A stretch of DNA of 64,000 nucleotides from Stictocephala bisonia (taxonomy: Eukaryota > Arthropoda > Insecta > Hemiptera > Membracidae). This document shows positions 32,263 to 45,923 of this stretch, in pieces. A model generated the notes under the pieces. It did no database searches. It saw nothing but the letters and a program-made list of their open reading frames with translations, and was not told the DNA's origin. The stretch is from positions 496,001 to 560,000 of the forward strand of contig JAQJVL010000123.1 of the NCBI GenBank assembly GCA_035578905.1, written 5' to 3'. The position numbers and the translations under genes are program-made. Numbering within the stretch: the stretch's first letter is position 1; every line of letters starts with the position of its first letter.

Positions 32263-35200
32263 GTATTTATAAAATTATTTCTTTTTGTAATCAATATTGT
32301 GTTTGTAAAATTGTTAATTTTAGTTATTGCACAAACTGTTGTATGTCAAATATGATCCAAGTGTTTTGTACCATTATTATTATTATTATTTTAAAAATAA
32401 TTTGTGAAAATTTATTTAAAAAATTAAGAATACCAATATTAACTCCATCTCAAATTGACAACAAATGTACCATTGTACTTGCATTTCGTAGTAGTATATG
32501 AAATATATTTATTATATGCTTACAAATTGCCCACCCATGGCCTGCCAGCGTAGAGCTTCCTACTGCCAGAGTTATAAATAATTAATGAAAGAGAATGGTG
32601 TAGAACAAGTGTTATAGAAAGCAAATCTAGACAGAGTGGGAAATGCAGAGAAACGCCAATATAATGAAAGTGAAACTGCACCGGCTATCTACATATAATA
32701 CTGTAAATGTACCGTACCAAAAATCATTAGCATTATTATTTATTTTTAAATTAGCATTTAATTTTGTTTTTGTTGTCAAAACAACTTCTGATTTTAGTCA
32801 AGATACATCCTTTAAGAGACAAATATTCTTGTATAGACATTTTTTGTTTGAGAATCGCCAATCAACCAACACGGTTAAGCTTCAGAAATAACCCTTAATA
32901 GGTCACATCAAGTCTTTGCACACATTAGGTGGCATGGTGTACAAAAGACTGCAAATTTTTAATAATTACCAGTTATTGTGAAAATAATTAAATGCAGCAC
33001 TTTATGCAAGAATCTAACAAAACAATAAAAGATGTAAATTGCCTATGACATTTAATAAAAAAAACTGTACTATTGTTGCTTTATTATATTATCAGCATGC
33101 CACTTAATTGGTCGTTTTGAGTACAAAAGATCGTATTTATTTTATTTCCTTAAAAATTCATCTCTAAATTTCAAAGCACTTTATAATAAAGGAGGTATGT
33201 TATAAAAAAATAAAAATATCCATAATATGCATAGAAAACTGCAAATAATGATTTTTTAGTATTATAAAAATTAAAAATCATTTTCACTAACTCTAAAGGT
33301 TGTGTGGTGTGTAAACGACCATGCCAAAAACAATAACATATTTCCTTACCAGAACCTAAAACTGAATTAGCTGTCAATTAACGTGGTTTGTATACAAGGG
33401 GTTAGAAGAGGATGTGCTAGAAGAATGGGGTTGTGGAGTTCAAATGTTATCGTAAGTCTTAAAATCAATACTTTTGCGGTGATTTGTACACCATGTGACT
33501 CATTAAAGGTAGATATTATAGTGAAAGTAAACAGATAGGTAATCGGGACCCTTTCCAGAAATGATTAAAATAAAAACAATTGAAACGTATTACTCTATTC
33601 CTCCTTTCCTGTTTTATTTTATAATTTCACTTAATAAGTTTCTTGATATTGTTTTATTTCTGTTGAAATTCTACTGTAAGATTTGGATTATGATTCAAGT
33701 TAAGTTCTGTCAGTTCTAACAGTAATATATATTCAAGCATTAGCTGGAAGGAGTAAGGGTTAAAAATATATTACCTTTTAATACATTTCTTGAATTTATT
33801 CATACAATGTACATTTCATCTTCATTGAATCCATCAAAGGTAATATATCATTAGTATTTTCATTCTATATACACTCTCTAGAGGCTACAATTTAACTATA
33901 AAGTTAAAAATCAGCTTTAGAATTAGCATGCTGTAGGTTTACGGGGCCAAGGTGAGATATGAACATTTGCAGGCATATTTCATCGTTGCAATCTTCATTG
34001 AAATAAGAGGTAATGAGATGCAAATAGTGAAAGGGGACTAAGATTGTGCCAGAGACACTTGACTGGGTCAGCATGCATCATCACTCCGAGCTAGGATCTG
34101 ACTAATCACTGTTATGAGACAGGAATTCACAGGGCCATTGTGCGGTAACATGACTTTCCTGTTGCACTCAATACTTGGTCAGGAATAAGTGGTCTTACCT
34201 TTCCCTGGAATTCCCTGCACTTTGGTTCACAGATCCTGGTTAGTTAGACATGAACAACAATATGATTAATTGCATCTTCCAAATTTTAATTCAACTTTTA
34301 GACTTTATTTCAGATAGGATAGGTCATATTTCTAATTTAAACAATAACGGCTCTTTAGTTCTTTTAGTATAATACTGATAGTGTTCTTTTTCTATTCATA
34401 TTTCCAAAGTCACTTCTACACAACACCGTGATTTTTTTTAAAAATATTCTAAGCACAACACTACTCCTCTGTCCACCCTATTCACTCAACAACTTTGACC
34501 TTGCACTTAAACTCTGGGGCCAAAGGCATGTACATGATTTATATGGTTCAATCATGGAAACCTTATTCATGCCTTTTGGGAACAAATCAGCTGTACAAAG
34601 TTTATCCGTACAAAACTATCATTTATAGAGCTGTCACAGGTAATATTTTGATACATGCAACTGGTGGTTCATAATCATGGATAGTTCCACAACTATTTTA
34701 AATTCTTTCTATAAAACTTAAGACAGCAATTTCTTTCTCAGTTTACTGCCTAATCTCTTGGAATCTCTCCCAAACAGCAAATTTATTCATTTAAGACATC
34801 CACGTTCTGATATCCAAAAGAAATTAACTGCAGTTGTTTCTAAATTGCCCCTACATATAGCAGAGTAAATATTTTTTGAACAATTTTGATTAATTATAGA
34901 ATCAACTTGCAAATATTATGCAGACTTTAGAAGATTTTAAGAAGTTTAGCTGGTATGTAAGCTTTAACTGTTAGTCATTCCCGATAGCAGATAGAAGCTT
35001 GGTTTAATTATTCACATCAGAATTTTGTTGTACGTCTATCTAAATTTAGTGATTACTTAACTGTTACCGTATCTGGTTGGATCAGTGTTGTAGGATTTGG
35101 TTCTGGATCATAAGAATTAATTTAATTTTTAATATAGCCCAAACAACTTCTACATGAATTTAGAGGTTAAACAGCCGTTGAAAATTGTTAACATGTTCTC

Positions 35201-35630
35201 CTTTTGAGAATTAACTAGTCTAAAGATTCAAACAGAACAAATTGAAATGTTACAGTCTGAATTAAGACTATAATATTATTTATTTGTGTCGTTAAATAAT
35301 AATTTTTTTCTGTATTTTATTATCCATGTACATTTCAAAATTATTATTATTATTAGTAGAAAGATTTTTTGCTAACAACTCTATTTCAGCATTATTTGAT
35401 TGAATATGAACCCGCAATATATACCTAATGTCAGATAGCAATTTACAAACATACAAATGATACTATACAATGTTTGTTCTTGACAAATATTACATAGGGT
35501 AAATATGTTGCTTTCTGCTGTTGAAACCATTATGGCTAGTTAATAATGTTTGTGAAATTTATAACTATCCATTTTATGTTTTATTTGATAGTCAAAATAG
35601 ATTTTATTTTTATGCTTGGTGTTTTTGCAG
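32263..35630. other. Formin intron, AT-rich
   Basis: Rest of the ~8.1-kb intron. No bounded element recognised. Part of 33940-34240 is GC-richer (CTCCGAGCTAGGATCTGAC) and may be an old interspersed repeat, not identifiable here. Short frames such as 32643-32891 and 34428-34628 have no known domain. Confidence 0.4.
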
Positions 35631-35837
35631 CGCTGGGCCAGGTCATGCTATACGTAGATGGTATGAATGGTGTGATGGAGCATAGTCCTACGGTGCAGTG
35701 GCTCTACATCCTCGTTGCGTCCAAGTTTCGGCTAGTGGTGAAGACTGCCCTCAAGCTGCTACTTGTGTTTGTTGAGTATGTAGAGACCAACAGTGTCCTG
35801 TTGGTCAAGGCTATTCAAACTGTTGATGGTACCCAGG
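35631..35837 (+). CDS. Fhos: FHOD formin (Fhos), coding exon c: FH3 region
   Basis: Encodes [15 protein letters not shown], then [20 protein letters not shown] and [16 protein letters not shown], the best-conserved armadillo helices of the FHOD FH3 domain. The acceptor is GTTTTTGCAG|CG, joining in phase 1 to the G left by the preceding exon to restore Ala. The donor is CCAGG|GTAAGC, again leaving one base. The length of 207 bp fits phase 1 to phase 1. No substitution or stop suggests decay. Confidence 0.97.
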
Positions 35838-36034
35838 GTAAGCATAGATTTGAGACTTTTATTACTTTTGAAAACATGCTGTAAATGATTTTTATTGATA
35901 GAATTCGCCGATAGGTTGATCATGATCATGGCCTATCTTGGATTGTAAAGCCATATAATACACATAGTGTCATAATGCGACTTATCATAGGAAAAAACAC
36001 AGTTAGGGTAATTGTTTATTACTTTGCTCTTAAA

Positions 36035-36315
36035 ATTGGTCGGTAGCGTAGTTGGTTCAATCCCAGCTTCATGTGCTAAAGGTTCTCAGCTCGATCCCAA
36101 TCAGAGTCAATACATTTTGAGAAGGATCAGCTGATAACCACCGGCTGTTCATTTGTCATTGGGCTATTAATTAATGACACTTTCTAAGGAATAGTCGGCC
36201 TTAGTTTGTAACAATGACTACATTCGCTCATCTACACTCATCACACTCATTCGAAATCCATATTCGCCCATATCTTGACGATCAGCATCTTATGAATAAA
36301 TAAAAAAATTAAAAA
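36035..36315 (+). mobile_element. tRNA-derived SINE
   Basis: An A-box-like TAGCGTAGTTGG and a B-box-like AGCTCGATCCC about 40 bp further on form an RNA polymerase III promoter. The body is followed by an A-rich tail (AATAAATAAAAAAATTAAAA). The tRNA region is too diverged to fold as a functional tRNA. Intronic, between exons c and d. Confidence 0.65.
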
Positions 36316-36995
36316 TAAATAAATAAAAAATCAAGAGTTGTTACAAAAAAATATATTAACAATTTAAAATTTTTGTGTTGTTAAATGATATACAGTTCAA
36401 ATGATCTTCACACAACACAATTTATTGAAATATAGTTTTAAGAACGTGTATCTTTAGTACTTATATTATATTTTGTTGTATTACTTTCACTTACTTTATA
36501 TTAAAAAATTTAAAACTGTTTACTCATGACTTTTTTTATTGTGAGTATAATTTGCCTCTGTACACTAAAAATGTTATTTTACAGTTTATTTCAATTTGAT
36601 CAAGTTTTAAAAGCTAAAAAAATGTCATATATTTTCTTTCTTACCACAGACAAATTCAATCATGAAAAACAAATTAAATATATAAAAATATACATATTGC
36701 ATAGTCTGCTAAGGTAATGCCTGGAATCGTAGGTTTTGTGTAAGGAAGGAATGATAATTTTTAAGTATGATTTGATATTATTTTAATTACTTAAGTAAAG
36801 CTTATATAGTATAACATAAATAATATACTTATATTATCTCTGCCTTAATGTATAGATTTATATCTATCTGGTGACACCGTCTATTTACTATTTAGAATGA
36901 ATTATACAAATAGGACCTGATTTCTATTACAAAGTCCTTGTAGAGTCACTGTTGCGAAGCCAAAAGTAATTCATATCAGATTGTTAACTTGCCAG

Positions 36996-37176
36996 GTGTT
37001 CCTTTATGGAGCAATGTGATGAGGCTGATGAAGGAGTATGATGCAGCTGACACAGAACTCCTAATATATGCAACATCTCTCATCAATAAAACTCTCAATG
37101 GTTTACCGGACCAAGATACATACTATGATCAGGTGGATGCTCTGGAAGAACAAGGCTTTGAGAATATCATCAGAAG
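36996..37176 (+). CDS. Fhos: FHOD formin (Fhos), coding exon d: FH3 region
   Basis: Encodes VPLWSNVMRLMKEYDAAD, LINKTLNGLPDQDTYYDQVD and LEEQGFENIIRR, matching the end of the FHOD FH3/armadillo domain (the family motif is LxNKTLxxLPDQDxxYDxxDxLEExG). The acceptor is CTTGCCAG|GT and the donor GAAG|GTAAAG. It enters in phase 1 and leaves in phase 2 (181 bp). All residues expected for the fold are present. Confidence 0.97.
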
Positions 37177-40100
37177 GTAAAGTAGAATGATTATAAATTT
37201 TCATTTAGACTTGAAATCAGAACAAAGAAACTAGGCAATTTTTTTCAATTAAGGAAAATGGAGCTCTACTTTTAGTTGGTATATTTTTATGATGTGAGAA
37301 GAAACTTTTAAGACAAATGTGCAGATCGTTTTGATTTACCTTGCCTTGATTGCTCTCCTGTCACAGAACTTAAACAATTTCGGCTCTTGTCCTATTGTGA
37401 AATATATAAATAAACTAAAATAAACAAAAAGTTATTAGTTGTTAACTTACTTTGTGTAATAGTATTTACTACAAAATTAAACTACACAAATTGAATAAAA
37501 ATGGTTTGTTTTATTAGTTTTGTGTTATTTTAAATCAGTTTTTATTGTTCTGTGTTTTTGTTAAGATTATAATTTCACATAGACAACAATGGGCAATTAA
37601 GGCATTCGTTTATTGATAGCACCACTAGTTAGCTAATTGTCCTGAAAACCTACAATGCACTATTGATAGTACTAGTCAAGGAGGAATTCTTGGACAACAA
37701 GCATACATGAAACCTGGTACTGTACTATATTTATTGAGCTATTTTGTAAGACAAAATTATTTCACTTTTACTAAAAGCAGATTCAATATATTAACCATTT
37801 TAATTAACTGGTCCATATTTCGTTAAAAGCCAAAAAATTGTTTGTTTGTAAGGGACATTTAAATTTACTTATAATAGAGATAATTTTAATTTACATGGAA
37901 AAATTAAAAGGATTTTGAAATTAATATTATATATTCATTTCAAGTATTTAACCAATTTGATAAGGTCTTATTGTTTTTTAAGTAATTTAATTTTACAGTA
38001 TCTTTTCAAACTATGATTATTACTCTCATTCTATCTAATCTAATTCCTAAGAGCACTTTATTTGTAATGAAAATTTGTACATTTTTGTAATCTTAATAAT
38101 GAACGAATCTTTAAAAACTATTTTTTTTTAGAAGTAGGTACATTATTTTAGAAACATAAAAACGATTTTTTAAGTTATAATTTTAAACTTGTCAACTAAA
38201 GTTGATATTAAACTGCAAAAATAAATTGGGTCTTATGGTTCAAAATAAAATTAATAAATACAAGTTCTTAAAAAAATGTGTACACAAGAAGTATTAATAG
38301 ACTGTTTTTTTTTCATTGACAAGGGGAGCTTCATCTATTGGCAAGTATGCTCTAAAATACTCCTACTTTCCCAACTTCTTTGGCATAGTTATGTTGTCAT
38401 TGATCTTTTTTATGACACACAAATATGTCTCTTTGCTACATTTCCCCTTCATATCTTTAAATCCCATTAAATTATATCCCCATGCACCTGCTTTTGAGAG
38501 CCTGTGAATATAGTATTATCAAACAGGGAGTGCGGCTGGACGCCAGGTAGGTTCACTCATACACACGCAGGGGGTTAGGATCGATCCGACCCACCTGGGA
38601 CCGGCCGAACTTCTGTTCGATTAGTCACTTAGTCAACCTATCCAGTCAATCAGTATTTTTTTTTAATTTTGCAATTTTATCTCAAAATGGTTAATAAATA
38701 TGAAATCTACTCAAAATTACAAGGAAAATGACACCAAACAAACTGTGATTTGCTGTAGTGAATTAGTTACAGTATTAAAAAATATTGCATGATTTTTAAA
38801 TTACTGTGAACAATATCCATAAGATAAACTAAAGTAAATGATATATTGTTTTTATAAGTTTCATCAGTAATATTCTATATTTATAATAAATATATGTCCT
38901 ATAACAACTTTATATTAAGCTAATTTGCATTTTATTTCAAGAAGTTGAATGCTTTGTAAAAGATAGTTTAGTATTATATATACTACTAATAAAAGAATGC
39001 ATACTTTCATACTATTTTCAATTATTGTTAAACAGCACTTTTATTTGTGTGTAATACATTCTAATCTCAGAAAGTCTTGCACTCCCTTCCTATTTTGATA
39101 AAGGAAACCATTAAATTTAACATTTAAAATTTTGCTTAAATTAAAAAAAAAAACCCTAAGATGAAAATATAAGTGTATTTCTGTTTTCCCCCAGTATTGT
39201 GCATATTGATATTATCTGCAGCGTGTTGCAAAAACATCACAGTCACTGTTTCTTCTTACTAAACGCTTATAGGGGTGAAGGCAAGTAATTGCGTATCCAG
39301 CTTTAAGTTATTATTTTGTTGAATAATTTATATTAGTCTTTGTAAATATATATCAACAAATTTTACTAAATAATTACTTGAAACTTTATATATTACTAGC
39401 CAACAGCCCTTGCTTCACTACGAGGTGGTTCTCTACGCTTGCATATATTCCCCATGTAGTTCTCTCTAAACCATCACATTAGAATAAAAGAACAGCCTGC
39501 TGCCATTCTCTTTGATAACAAAGTTTTTTTGGTCTTGAAAACCCTCTAAGTTTATTTTATAGGGATGTAAAGTAGTTAGAGATGGGCAAGAACAGTTAAT
39601 TTCCGGAACAGTCGGAACCGGAACAACTCCAGGAATTGAACTGTTCCGTAAAGCTGTTCCGGAACAGTTTATGAAGAACAGTCAGATTGTAACCAAGACC
39701 AGCTAGATTCATCCAACTCCTGAGTGTTCGGAATCGTTTGGAACCCTGAGTCTAAGGGTAAAAACATTTCTCTGCAAAAAAAAAACAATTATATTTCTAA
39801 AGTGGGTTAAATCAATCATATTTGGATAAATTCTTGCTTTTAATACATTTATAATTATACAAAACTGGTTGGACAAATGAGAATGCCAGACAATTAATTA
39901 ATCATCCATTTATGAATTAATCATCCAAAAGACAAGAAAGTAACATTGTACAAATTAGTTCACATATTTAAATTCAATAAATATTTTAGAAAACTAATAT
40001 AATAATGAACAGCTACAGAAAAACAAAAATAGTAAATAAAATAACAAAATCAAAACGTAAATTTACCATCAATAATATGGTAAAGTAAATTATAGTACTA

Positions 40101-41083
40101 AGACATACCATTATTTCCTAAATAAAAAAAAAACATGAAAGTACAGCAAATATAATAAAAAACTATACATTATTTTTATAATACAACATCAGGCCTATTT
40201 TTGCAGAATTCAGAATAGTTATAAAATACATATATACTTATATACAACTGTTTGGACAAAAGAAAAAGTCTATTGATAACCCAACAGACAAGAAAGTAAA
40301 ATTGTGAAAATGAGTTCCCATGTTTAAATTCAATACATATTTTAGAAAACTAATATAATGATGAGGAGGTACATACAAACAAAAATAGTAGATAAAATAA
40401 CAAAATCAAAACATTAATTTACTATGAGTAATATGGTAAAGTGAATTATACTAAGAATCGGATTAGTTTAAACTATTCATTGTTTATTGGCCGGATGTGT
40501 GTCGAGTTAGTCTTCAACGAGTCCGTCTTCAGCAAACTGTTCCGCAATCATGTCAAGAGTTAATAGAAATTACCTTAAACATTTCAAAATTGAAACCAAA
40601 TTAGCCACGCTTTTTGTGATGTTTACATTTTTTTGTATCAGCTGTTTAAAATAAATAATTAAGTTAAATTAATGCCAGTGTTACTCTTATGGAAAAAAAT
40701 GAAACGCCTAGGGGTTGTTTTTCACCCTTCATGAATGGAGTTAAGAGAAATAATTTCTTAGTGGATCTCTGATAATAAAGCTAATTTCCCACCAAATTTC
40801 ATGACAATCTGTTCAGTGGTTCCAGAAATTTTTGATGACTGAGTACATCGTTTTTGGACTTTGTATATTAAGATTAATTCATATAAAGTGTTATTAATCT
40901 CGCCTGGTGTTTTTTTTATAAATTAGTTTTGGTGAGAGAATAATTTTAAAAAATATTCTCTTGCTGTTAGTAAGTTCTATTAGCTATCAACCTCTATCCA
41001 AGTATCCATCAACTCATATGGTGTCAGCCATGTTGTATGTTGTTCACTTTCTTACAAGCTTTTAACTATCCTCTGATGTTTAG
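37177..41083. other. Formin intron d-e
   Basis: 3.9-kb AT-rich intron. It holds the interspersed repeat at 39396-40875 and a GC-richer block with CGGCTGGACGCCAGG and GGATCGATCCGACCCACC at 38520-38670 that may be a SINE, with a T-rich end. The remainder shows nothing I recognise. Confidence 0.5.
39396..40875. repeat. Interspersed repeat (retroelement-like), with internal ~355-bp duplication
   Basis: It starts ACTAGCCAACAGCCCTTG and ends with a CCAAATTTCATGACAATC block plus TTTGTATATTAAGATT, the start and finish seen in many insect interspersed repeats of RTE/SINE-like type. Two diverged tandem copies of an AT-rich block (39852-40110 and 40236-40450) share AGAAAACTAATATAAT. A segment with TAGAGATGGGCAAGAACAG at about 39576 may be the end of a further inserted element. 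A part of it (CCATCACATTAGAATAAAAG and ACAGCCTGCTGCCATTCTC) recurs at 42065-42190. Confidence 0.5.
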
Positions 41084-41209
41084 ATATATGTCCAAGCAAG
41101 GTACGGACCTGGACTTGCTGAGACAGTTCCAGATATACGAGGCAGTGCTCCAGCACGAAGACGGTGAGCAGAAAGGAGCGCCTCTCAAACAGCTCGACGA
41201 AACTATCAG
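41084..41209 (+). CDS. Fhos: FHOD formin (Fhos), coding exon e: end of FH3
   Basis: Encodes YMSKQGTDLDLLRQFQIYE, then VLQHEDGEQKGAPLKQLDE, which in FHOD proteins closes the armadillo domain (GTDxDLxxQxxIYExxLxxEDG). The acceptor is TGTTTAG|A and the donor ATCAG|GTACAT. It joins in phase 2 on both sides (126 bp). GC content is visibly higher than in the flanking introns. Confidence 0.97.
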
Positions 41210-42064
41210 GTACATTTTATGTTAACAAACTTTATTACCACATTAAATTTACATCATATTTGAAAAATAAAACAAGAGTTTAATCTTAGTAAAAACTAAA
41301 TTTCAAACACAAATAACTTTGTTGGTAAAGTATGAATCATATATTTAAATACCAATGTGACTCGTAAATCAATTGTTTATATTTTTAAATAATAGAAACC
41401 TATCAAGATTTTTTTTGTTTGTAGTTCCCAAAAATTTTAAAACCGTAAGTTATGTTTAATCATTGCATATGGGCAAAACAAATGATTTTACTGAACAGAA
41501 ACTACACAAAGAAGACACCTTTTCAAAATGTATAATCCCCATAAAAATGTTTATACTATATCTCACAAAGTCCTAACTGAAATGGTTATGTGTCTATTCT
41601 TAAGAATTTTGTTTGGTTTATGGGAACAATTTTGTGTTAACTAATTTAAATATCTATTTCAGATTGTATTATTTTGTTTCTGGAAAAATCAATGTTTAAT
41701 TAGTTTTATTTTGGCTTAAACACAATGAAATATTTTAAAATTAGATTAAAATGATCATTGGTTGGTCCTTACCAAATTGGTAATTGCAAGAGTTTTATAA
41801 TCTTTAGTTACCACATGTGGTTAGAATTCTCAGTGTATAACATTACTGACTTCTCGTGACTCTGATATTATTTAATTTCTTAGGCTCATCTTGATTATCT
41901 CTCTAAAACAACTCAATTAACCTGCATACAAACAATCCTCAATACAACCATTTTTTTCCAAAGTCCTTACTCCTATGAAGGCTACATAAATTTGTGATGG
42001 ATGGGTTAAGAGTCATGTGCCAATACTGGAATAAATTTAATGTGTAGGGTGGTTGGGTGTCTTA

Positions 42065-42190
42065 TTTATATCTTCCCCATGTACGATATACTAATGTTAT
42101 GTAGTTCTCTCTAAACCATCACATTAGTATAAAAGAACAGCCTGCTGCCATTCTCTTTGATAATAACATAGTTTTTTAGTCTTAAAAACC
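42065..42190. repeat. Second copy of an interspersed repeat segment
   Basis: Matches 39440-39560 across CCATCACATTAG(A/T)ATAAAAG, ACAGCCTGCTGCCATTCTC and AACCCTCTAA with a few differences. It is therefore dispersed, not unique, sequence. It ends next to the hairpin at 42196. Confidence 0.8.
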
Positions 42191-42195
42191 CTCTA

Positions 42196-42237
42196 AAATA
42201 GAGTGCATACATAATAGAATATGTATGCACTCTATTT
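42196..42237. repeat. Perfect 18-bp inverted repeat (hairpin)
   Basis: AAATAGAGTGCATACATA and its exact complement are separated by six bases. It would form a strong stem in the formin intron transcript. It is too short for an insect miRNA precursor as it stands. Confidence 0.85.
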
Positions 42238-43984
42238 CAACTTGCCAATAATTCCTTGAATTGTTAAAAGTGTGCAGAGCCTCTGTTTGTATAGAAGTGC
42301 AATTGTTAATTACACCGTGATACACCATCCCATTACCTCTCTAATTATTTGATCATTTATTTTCAGGGTTAATTAATGTTGCTTGCACTGAAATAATGGA
42401 TTGTAATAATTGTTATTATAATTTAAAAGAGATGGTTGTACATTTTATCAATAATTGCAAACATATTCTAGTTAATATATATTTTCCTACTTGAATAACT
42501 TTTAGTTGCTTATCAGAGTCAAAAGTATGTGTCCTTTTAAGTCAATATATCTTGATAGATTGCAAGCTGCAAAGTTCATGTTGACCTATGAGTGATATCA
42601 GTTTGATTCATGTTGCCGAAGTCAGTGGTCCCTGTTACTCTTGGTGCAATAGTGGTTATGTTTAAATGTTTTGCAAAGCACTGGAAAAAACCCTAAGGCG
42701 TTAAACATTTTTAACATTGTCTGTATAATTATTTATTGTTTTAAAGTGTACATTAACTAAACTTGTGCTATGTCACTATCACCCACTCAAGTAAAGGCCA
42801 TAGGAATATTATGCCAAATTGTTAAGTATATTAGAAAAAGGTATTCAATCAATATTGTTAGTAATAGTATGTAGTGAAGTATGTTTTACTAACATTTGAT
42901 ATAAGTACATTTATATTGATTTATTCTTTTTTATAATATTTGTAATATTATAAAAAATATTATAAATATATTTTACTATATGGACAAGGACCACATTATG
43001 AATTGTTAAAAATTAACAAAAAATAATTTATATTGTAGATATTGGGAAGCCAGGTCACTAATGAGTTAATGACGCTCTGTCAAATACTTTGTTGTTTAAT
43101 AAAAAAAATGTATTTATTCAATTTAAATATCTTATTAATATCATATTTTTTTTAAATATTCAAGTACAATTCAATTGATTACCTATTCTGAATTGGCTTT
43201 TGATTTATCTAAAAGCTTTTATGACTGAGTTTTCATTTTTAGAAAAAAAAACCAGTGTGGATTTTATGAACATGTTTCATCAGGAAACATCTTAGTTCAA
43301 TTCTCAGTTATTCATAAATAAATGTTACTAGGGGAAACCCCTGCATGCTATGTGTGACAACCATGACACTTGTTGCGCTTATGATACTTCAGCCTTCGGC
43401 CTCTGTAATTAGGTAACATGTTAGTAGGTCAAGTGCTCTATAAATAACTATTAAAAGCAACAAAACAAGTGTTTGGTATTTATTTATTTATTTTTTTTTA
43501 TTATTAGCTGTTTTTCAAAATGTTGTTCATATGAGATGAAAGGGTTCTTTCAATGGCTATTTCTAGTGGAAAAGTTCTTTCTCATAGTACCTTTATGATA
43601 TTTGCTAACAATAATACAAAATATATACAAATAAAACTTTGTGAAAAATGGTACCCAAATATATATATACAAATAAAACGACACTAAGTACTTTCTTAAG
43701 CAAAACTGACTTCACCCTGCCTCATCATTGTAAAGATACCAAAATGGTTGGGATCCCGCTTACGCCCCCATCATCACGTATGATCATGTACATACGTCTT
43801 GTGCTAATGTCATGAAAAGGATTCCAGTCGATCATATAATGAACGACTGCAGCGAGTGTTGATCATATACTGTTTTCAATGCAACTCGTTATTTGTAGAT
43901 TGAATGTAAATTATAATGTTTTATCAAAGTAATCCGAGTAGAGCCGCTTTGAAATGCAGATCTATGATGAAAAGTGATCTTTAA

Positions 43985-44372
43985 AAATCTGCAGAGGTAG
44001 TCACCGTTTTAGATTTATATCCTATAAGAGCTATGTTAAATGTGGTATAGCTAACGATATGTCAGAAAATTATTATTGTTACATGGTTTGATAAAAGGTA
44101 ATAGTTATTAGTGGATACACTTTTTAATTTGAAAAAAATGGTGATTTTTAACAAAATATAAATAGTGAGTTTTTAGTTTATTAATTTTTTACTATTTATA
44201 AAAATACAAATGAACAATCAAAATGTTAAAAAGTGGGTCCACTAGTAACTTAACGCTTTTTCAAACAATGCAATTTTTTAACTGTTTGATAAATCCTTAA
44301 GTTACTTAACATATTTAACATTGCTCTTATGAGATATAATATATATTGTATTGTGACTACCTCTGCAGACTC
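43985..44372. mobile_element. MITE with CTGCAGAGGTAGTCAC terminal inverted repeats
   Basis: The left end CTGCAGAGGTAGTCACCG and the right end (complement CTGCAGAGGTAGTCACAA) are the start of inverted repeats of about 60 bp with scattered mismatches. There is no ORF. The CAGAGG start resembles hAT ends, but I could not find a matching 8-bp target duplication. It ends 134 bp upstream of the next formin exon. Confidence 0.65.
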
Positions 44373-44506
44373 TTAAAAAGAAGATTATCAAATAAATCTC
44401 TTTTTACGAAGTGCTGTTTTTTAAAATAAGTTATTTCCTTTTTGTCCCTCATAGCTAAAAATGTTAACTGCGAGTGGAAAATTTTATTTTTATGTTGAAT
44501 TAACAG

Positions 44507-44670
44507 GAAAACCTTACGGCACCGGAAGTGCCTGACTGCCACATTGAACCCCATAGAAAGGCGGAAATCCAGAAGACACTCCACAGGCACCTCCCCTCTC
44601 CATCTCACTCTAAATCTCTCCCGCACAGCTAACGAACTGGACCCAGGTTCACAAACAGATGAATACCATG
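44507..44670 (+). CDS. Fhos: FHOD formin (Fhos), coding exon f: basic linker
   Basis: Read in the phase left by the previous exon, it starts RKTLRHRKCL, then IERRKSRRHSTGTSPLHL, then NELDPGSQTDEYH. The RRKSRRHS-type basic/serine stretch follows the FH3 domain in FHOD proteins. The acceptor is GAATTAACAG|GAAA and the donor CCATG|GTAAGT. It enters in phase 2 and leaves in phase 1 (164 bp). It lacks a Met. A minus-strand open frame across the same bases is a shadow. Confidence 0.9.
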
Positions 44671-45014
44671 GTAAGTTATTTTCATAAGCTTTAGTTTTGC
44701 TTCTCTTACTCAGTCTTGATAAACATAATTTAACAATCTTTCGTTGATTGAGCTTCTTTCATAATTTATTTATTTATGCCAGTATCAAGTTAAACTTTTG
44801 TAGCCATTTGAAAGAGTGTTGTTTAACATAAGTAATTTTTCACATTTTTAAACCTAATGAGCAAATATATTTGAGAAATAAAGTATTACTTTATTTCTCA
44901 TGAATTATACAAAGATATGGTTACTGTTAAAAATTTTTAAAACTACTTTATTAATTTGAAGGGATAGAAAACTCCTCTTGTTCGTAAGTGAATCATAGTA
45001 ATAAATTTACTTAA

Positions 45015-45923
45015 CCCTTTTAGTGCTACAGCGTCTACATAGTAAACACTGTGTTTATGTCTAAAAGTGTGAGCGTCTACATAGTAGATGCTATGTATTT
45101 TGTACATATACAACAGGCTTGTTTATTTTACTGGCAGCTATTGATCTCATTTTATTTCAAATGTATCAAAGAATCGATATATGCCATTTGGTAGCCGATA
45201 ATCGACTTTGTATTTTTTTTTCATGTGAAGAAAAATTGAAGTTATATTCGTCTATTTGTTTTGTGAAGTTCGTAACTGCGTTTTGTTGTTCAGTTGCATG
45301 TTTTATTCAACAGAAATGCATTAAACATATAAATAGTTTGTTTTATAAAACATTTATTTTTAACTTTTATGTTCTGTATATATGCTAATTTCATTGTTTT
45401 TAGCGTAGCTAATAAAAAGTTTGCCGCGAACGATTCCTTGCTACGCAATGTTATTGATGAAGAGCTGATGCTTCAAAACAAAAATACCTCATTTACTTTA
45501 ATGTTTTATCATAATAATGGTTTTATAGAAATAAAACAGTGCAATGTCATATACTTATGATAGAATAATAGTTATTGCTTGTTTGTTCAAAACATATGTT
45601 TCAAATGTCAAGTTCTCAAGAAATGTTTGTGAGGACAATATTTTTTATAATTACTCTATAATCCTTATTTTTTTATAAAAATGAACTGAAAATATATGAA
45701 ATTTGTTCTTCATTTTGTAATAGATAAAAAATACTTTTGTATGTATTTTCTTGTCATGGGGCTGTTCTCTGTGTATTTTGTTACAATACAAAATAAAAAG
45801 TATGAAGATATGACAACAAATAACGAATCTATGATGAGCGTTTTACTAAAACTACATTTTCGCACAAAACTACTTAGCACTTTTGGTTATATCCATGGGC
45901 CAGGCGGCGGAGCACTAAAAGGG
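45015..45923. mobile_element. piggyBac-like non-autonomous element 1
   Basis: The left end is TTAA|CCCTTTTAGTGCTACAG. The right end, complemented, is TCAA|CCCTTTTAGTGCTCCG, so the terminal inverted repeat is CCCTTTTAGTGCT and the target is TTAA (right copy mutated to TTGA). Inside the left end GCGTCTACATAGTA is repeated (45029 and 45070). No transposase is recognisable. Confidence 0.7.

Noticed and set aside
43328..43420. CTAGGGGAAACCCC palindromic start of a possible transposon
   Set aside because: No matching second end or repeat copy could be found in the window.
44357..44626. Minus-strand 89-codon frame
   Set aside because: It is the antisense shadow of formin exon f, whose plus-strand reading fits splice phase and family.
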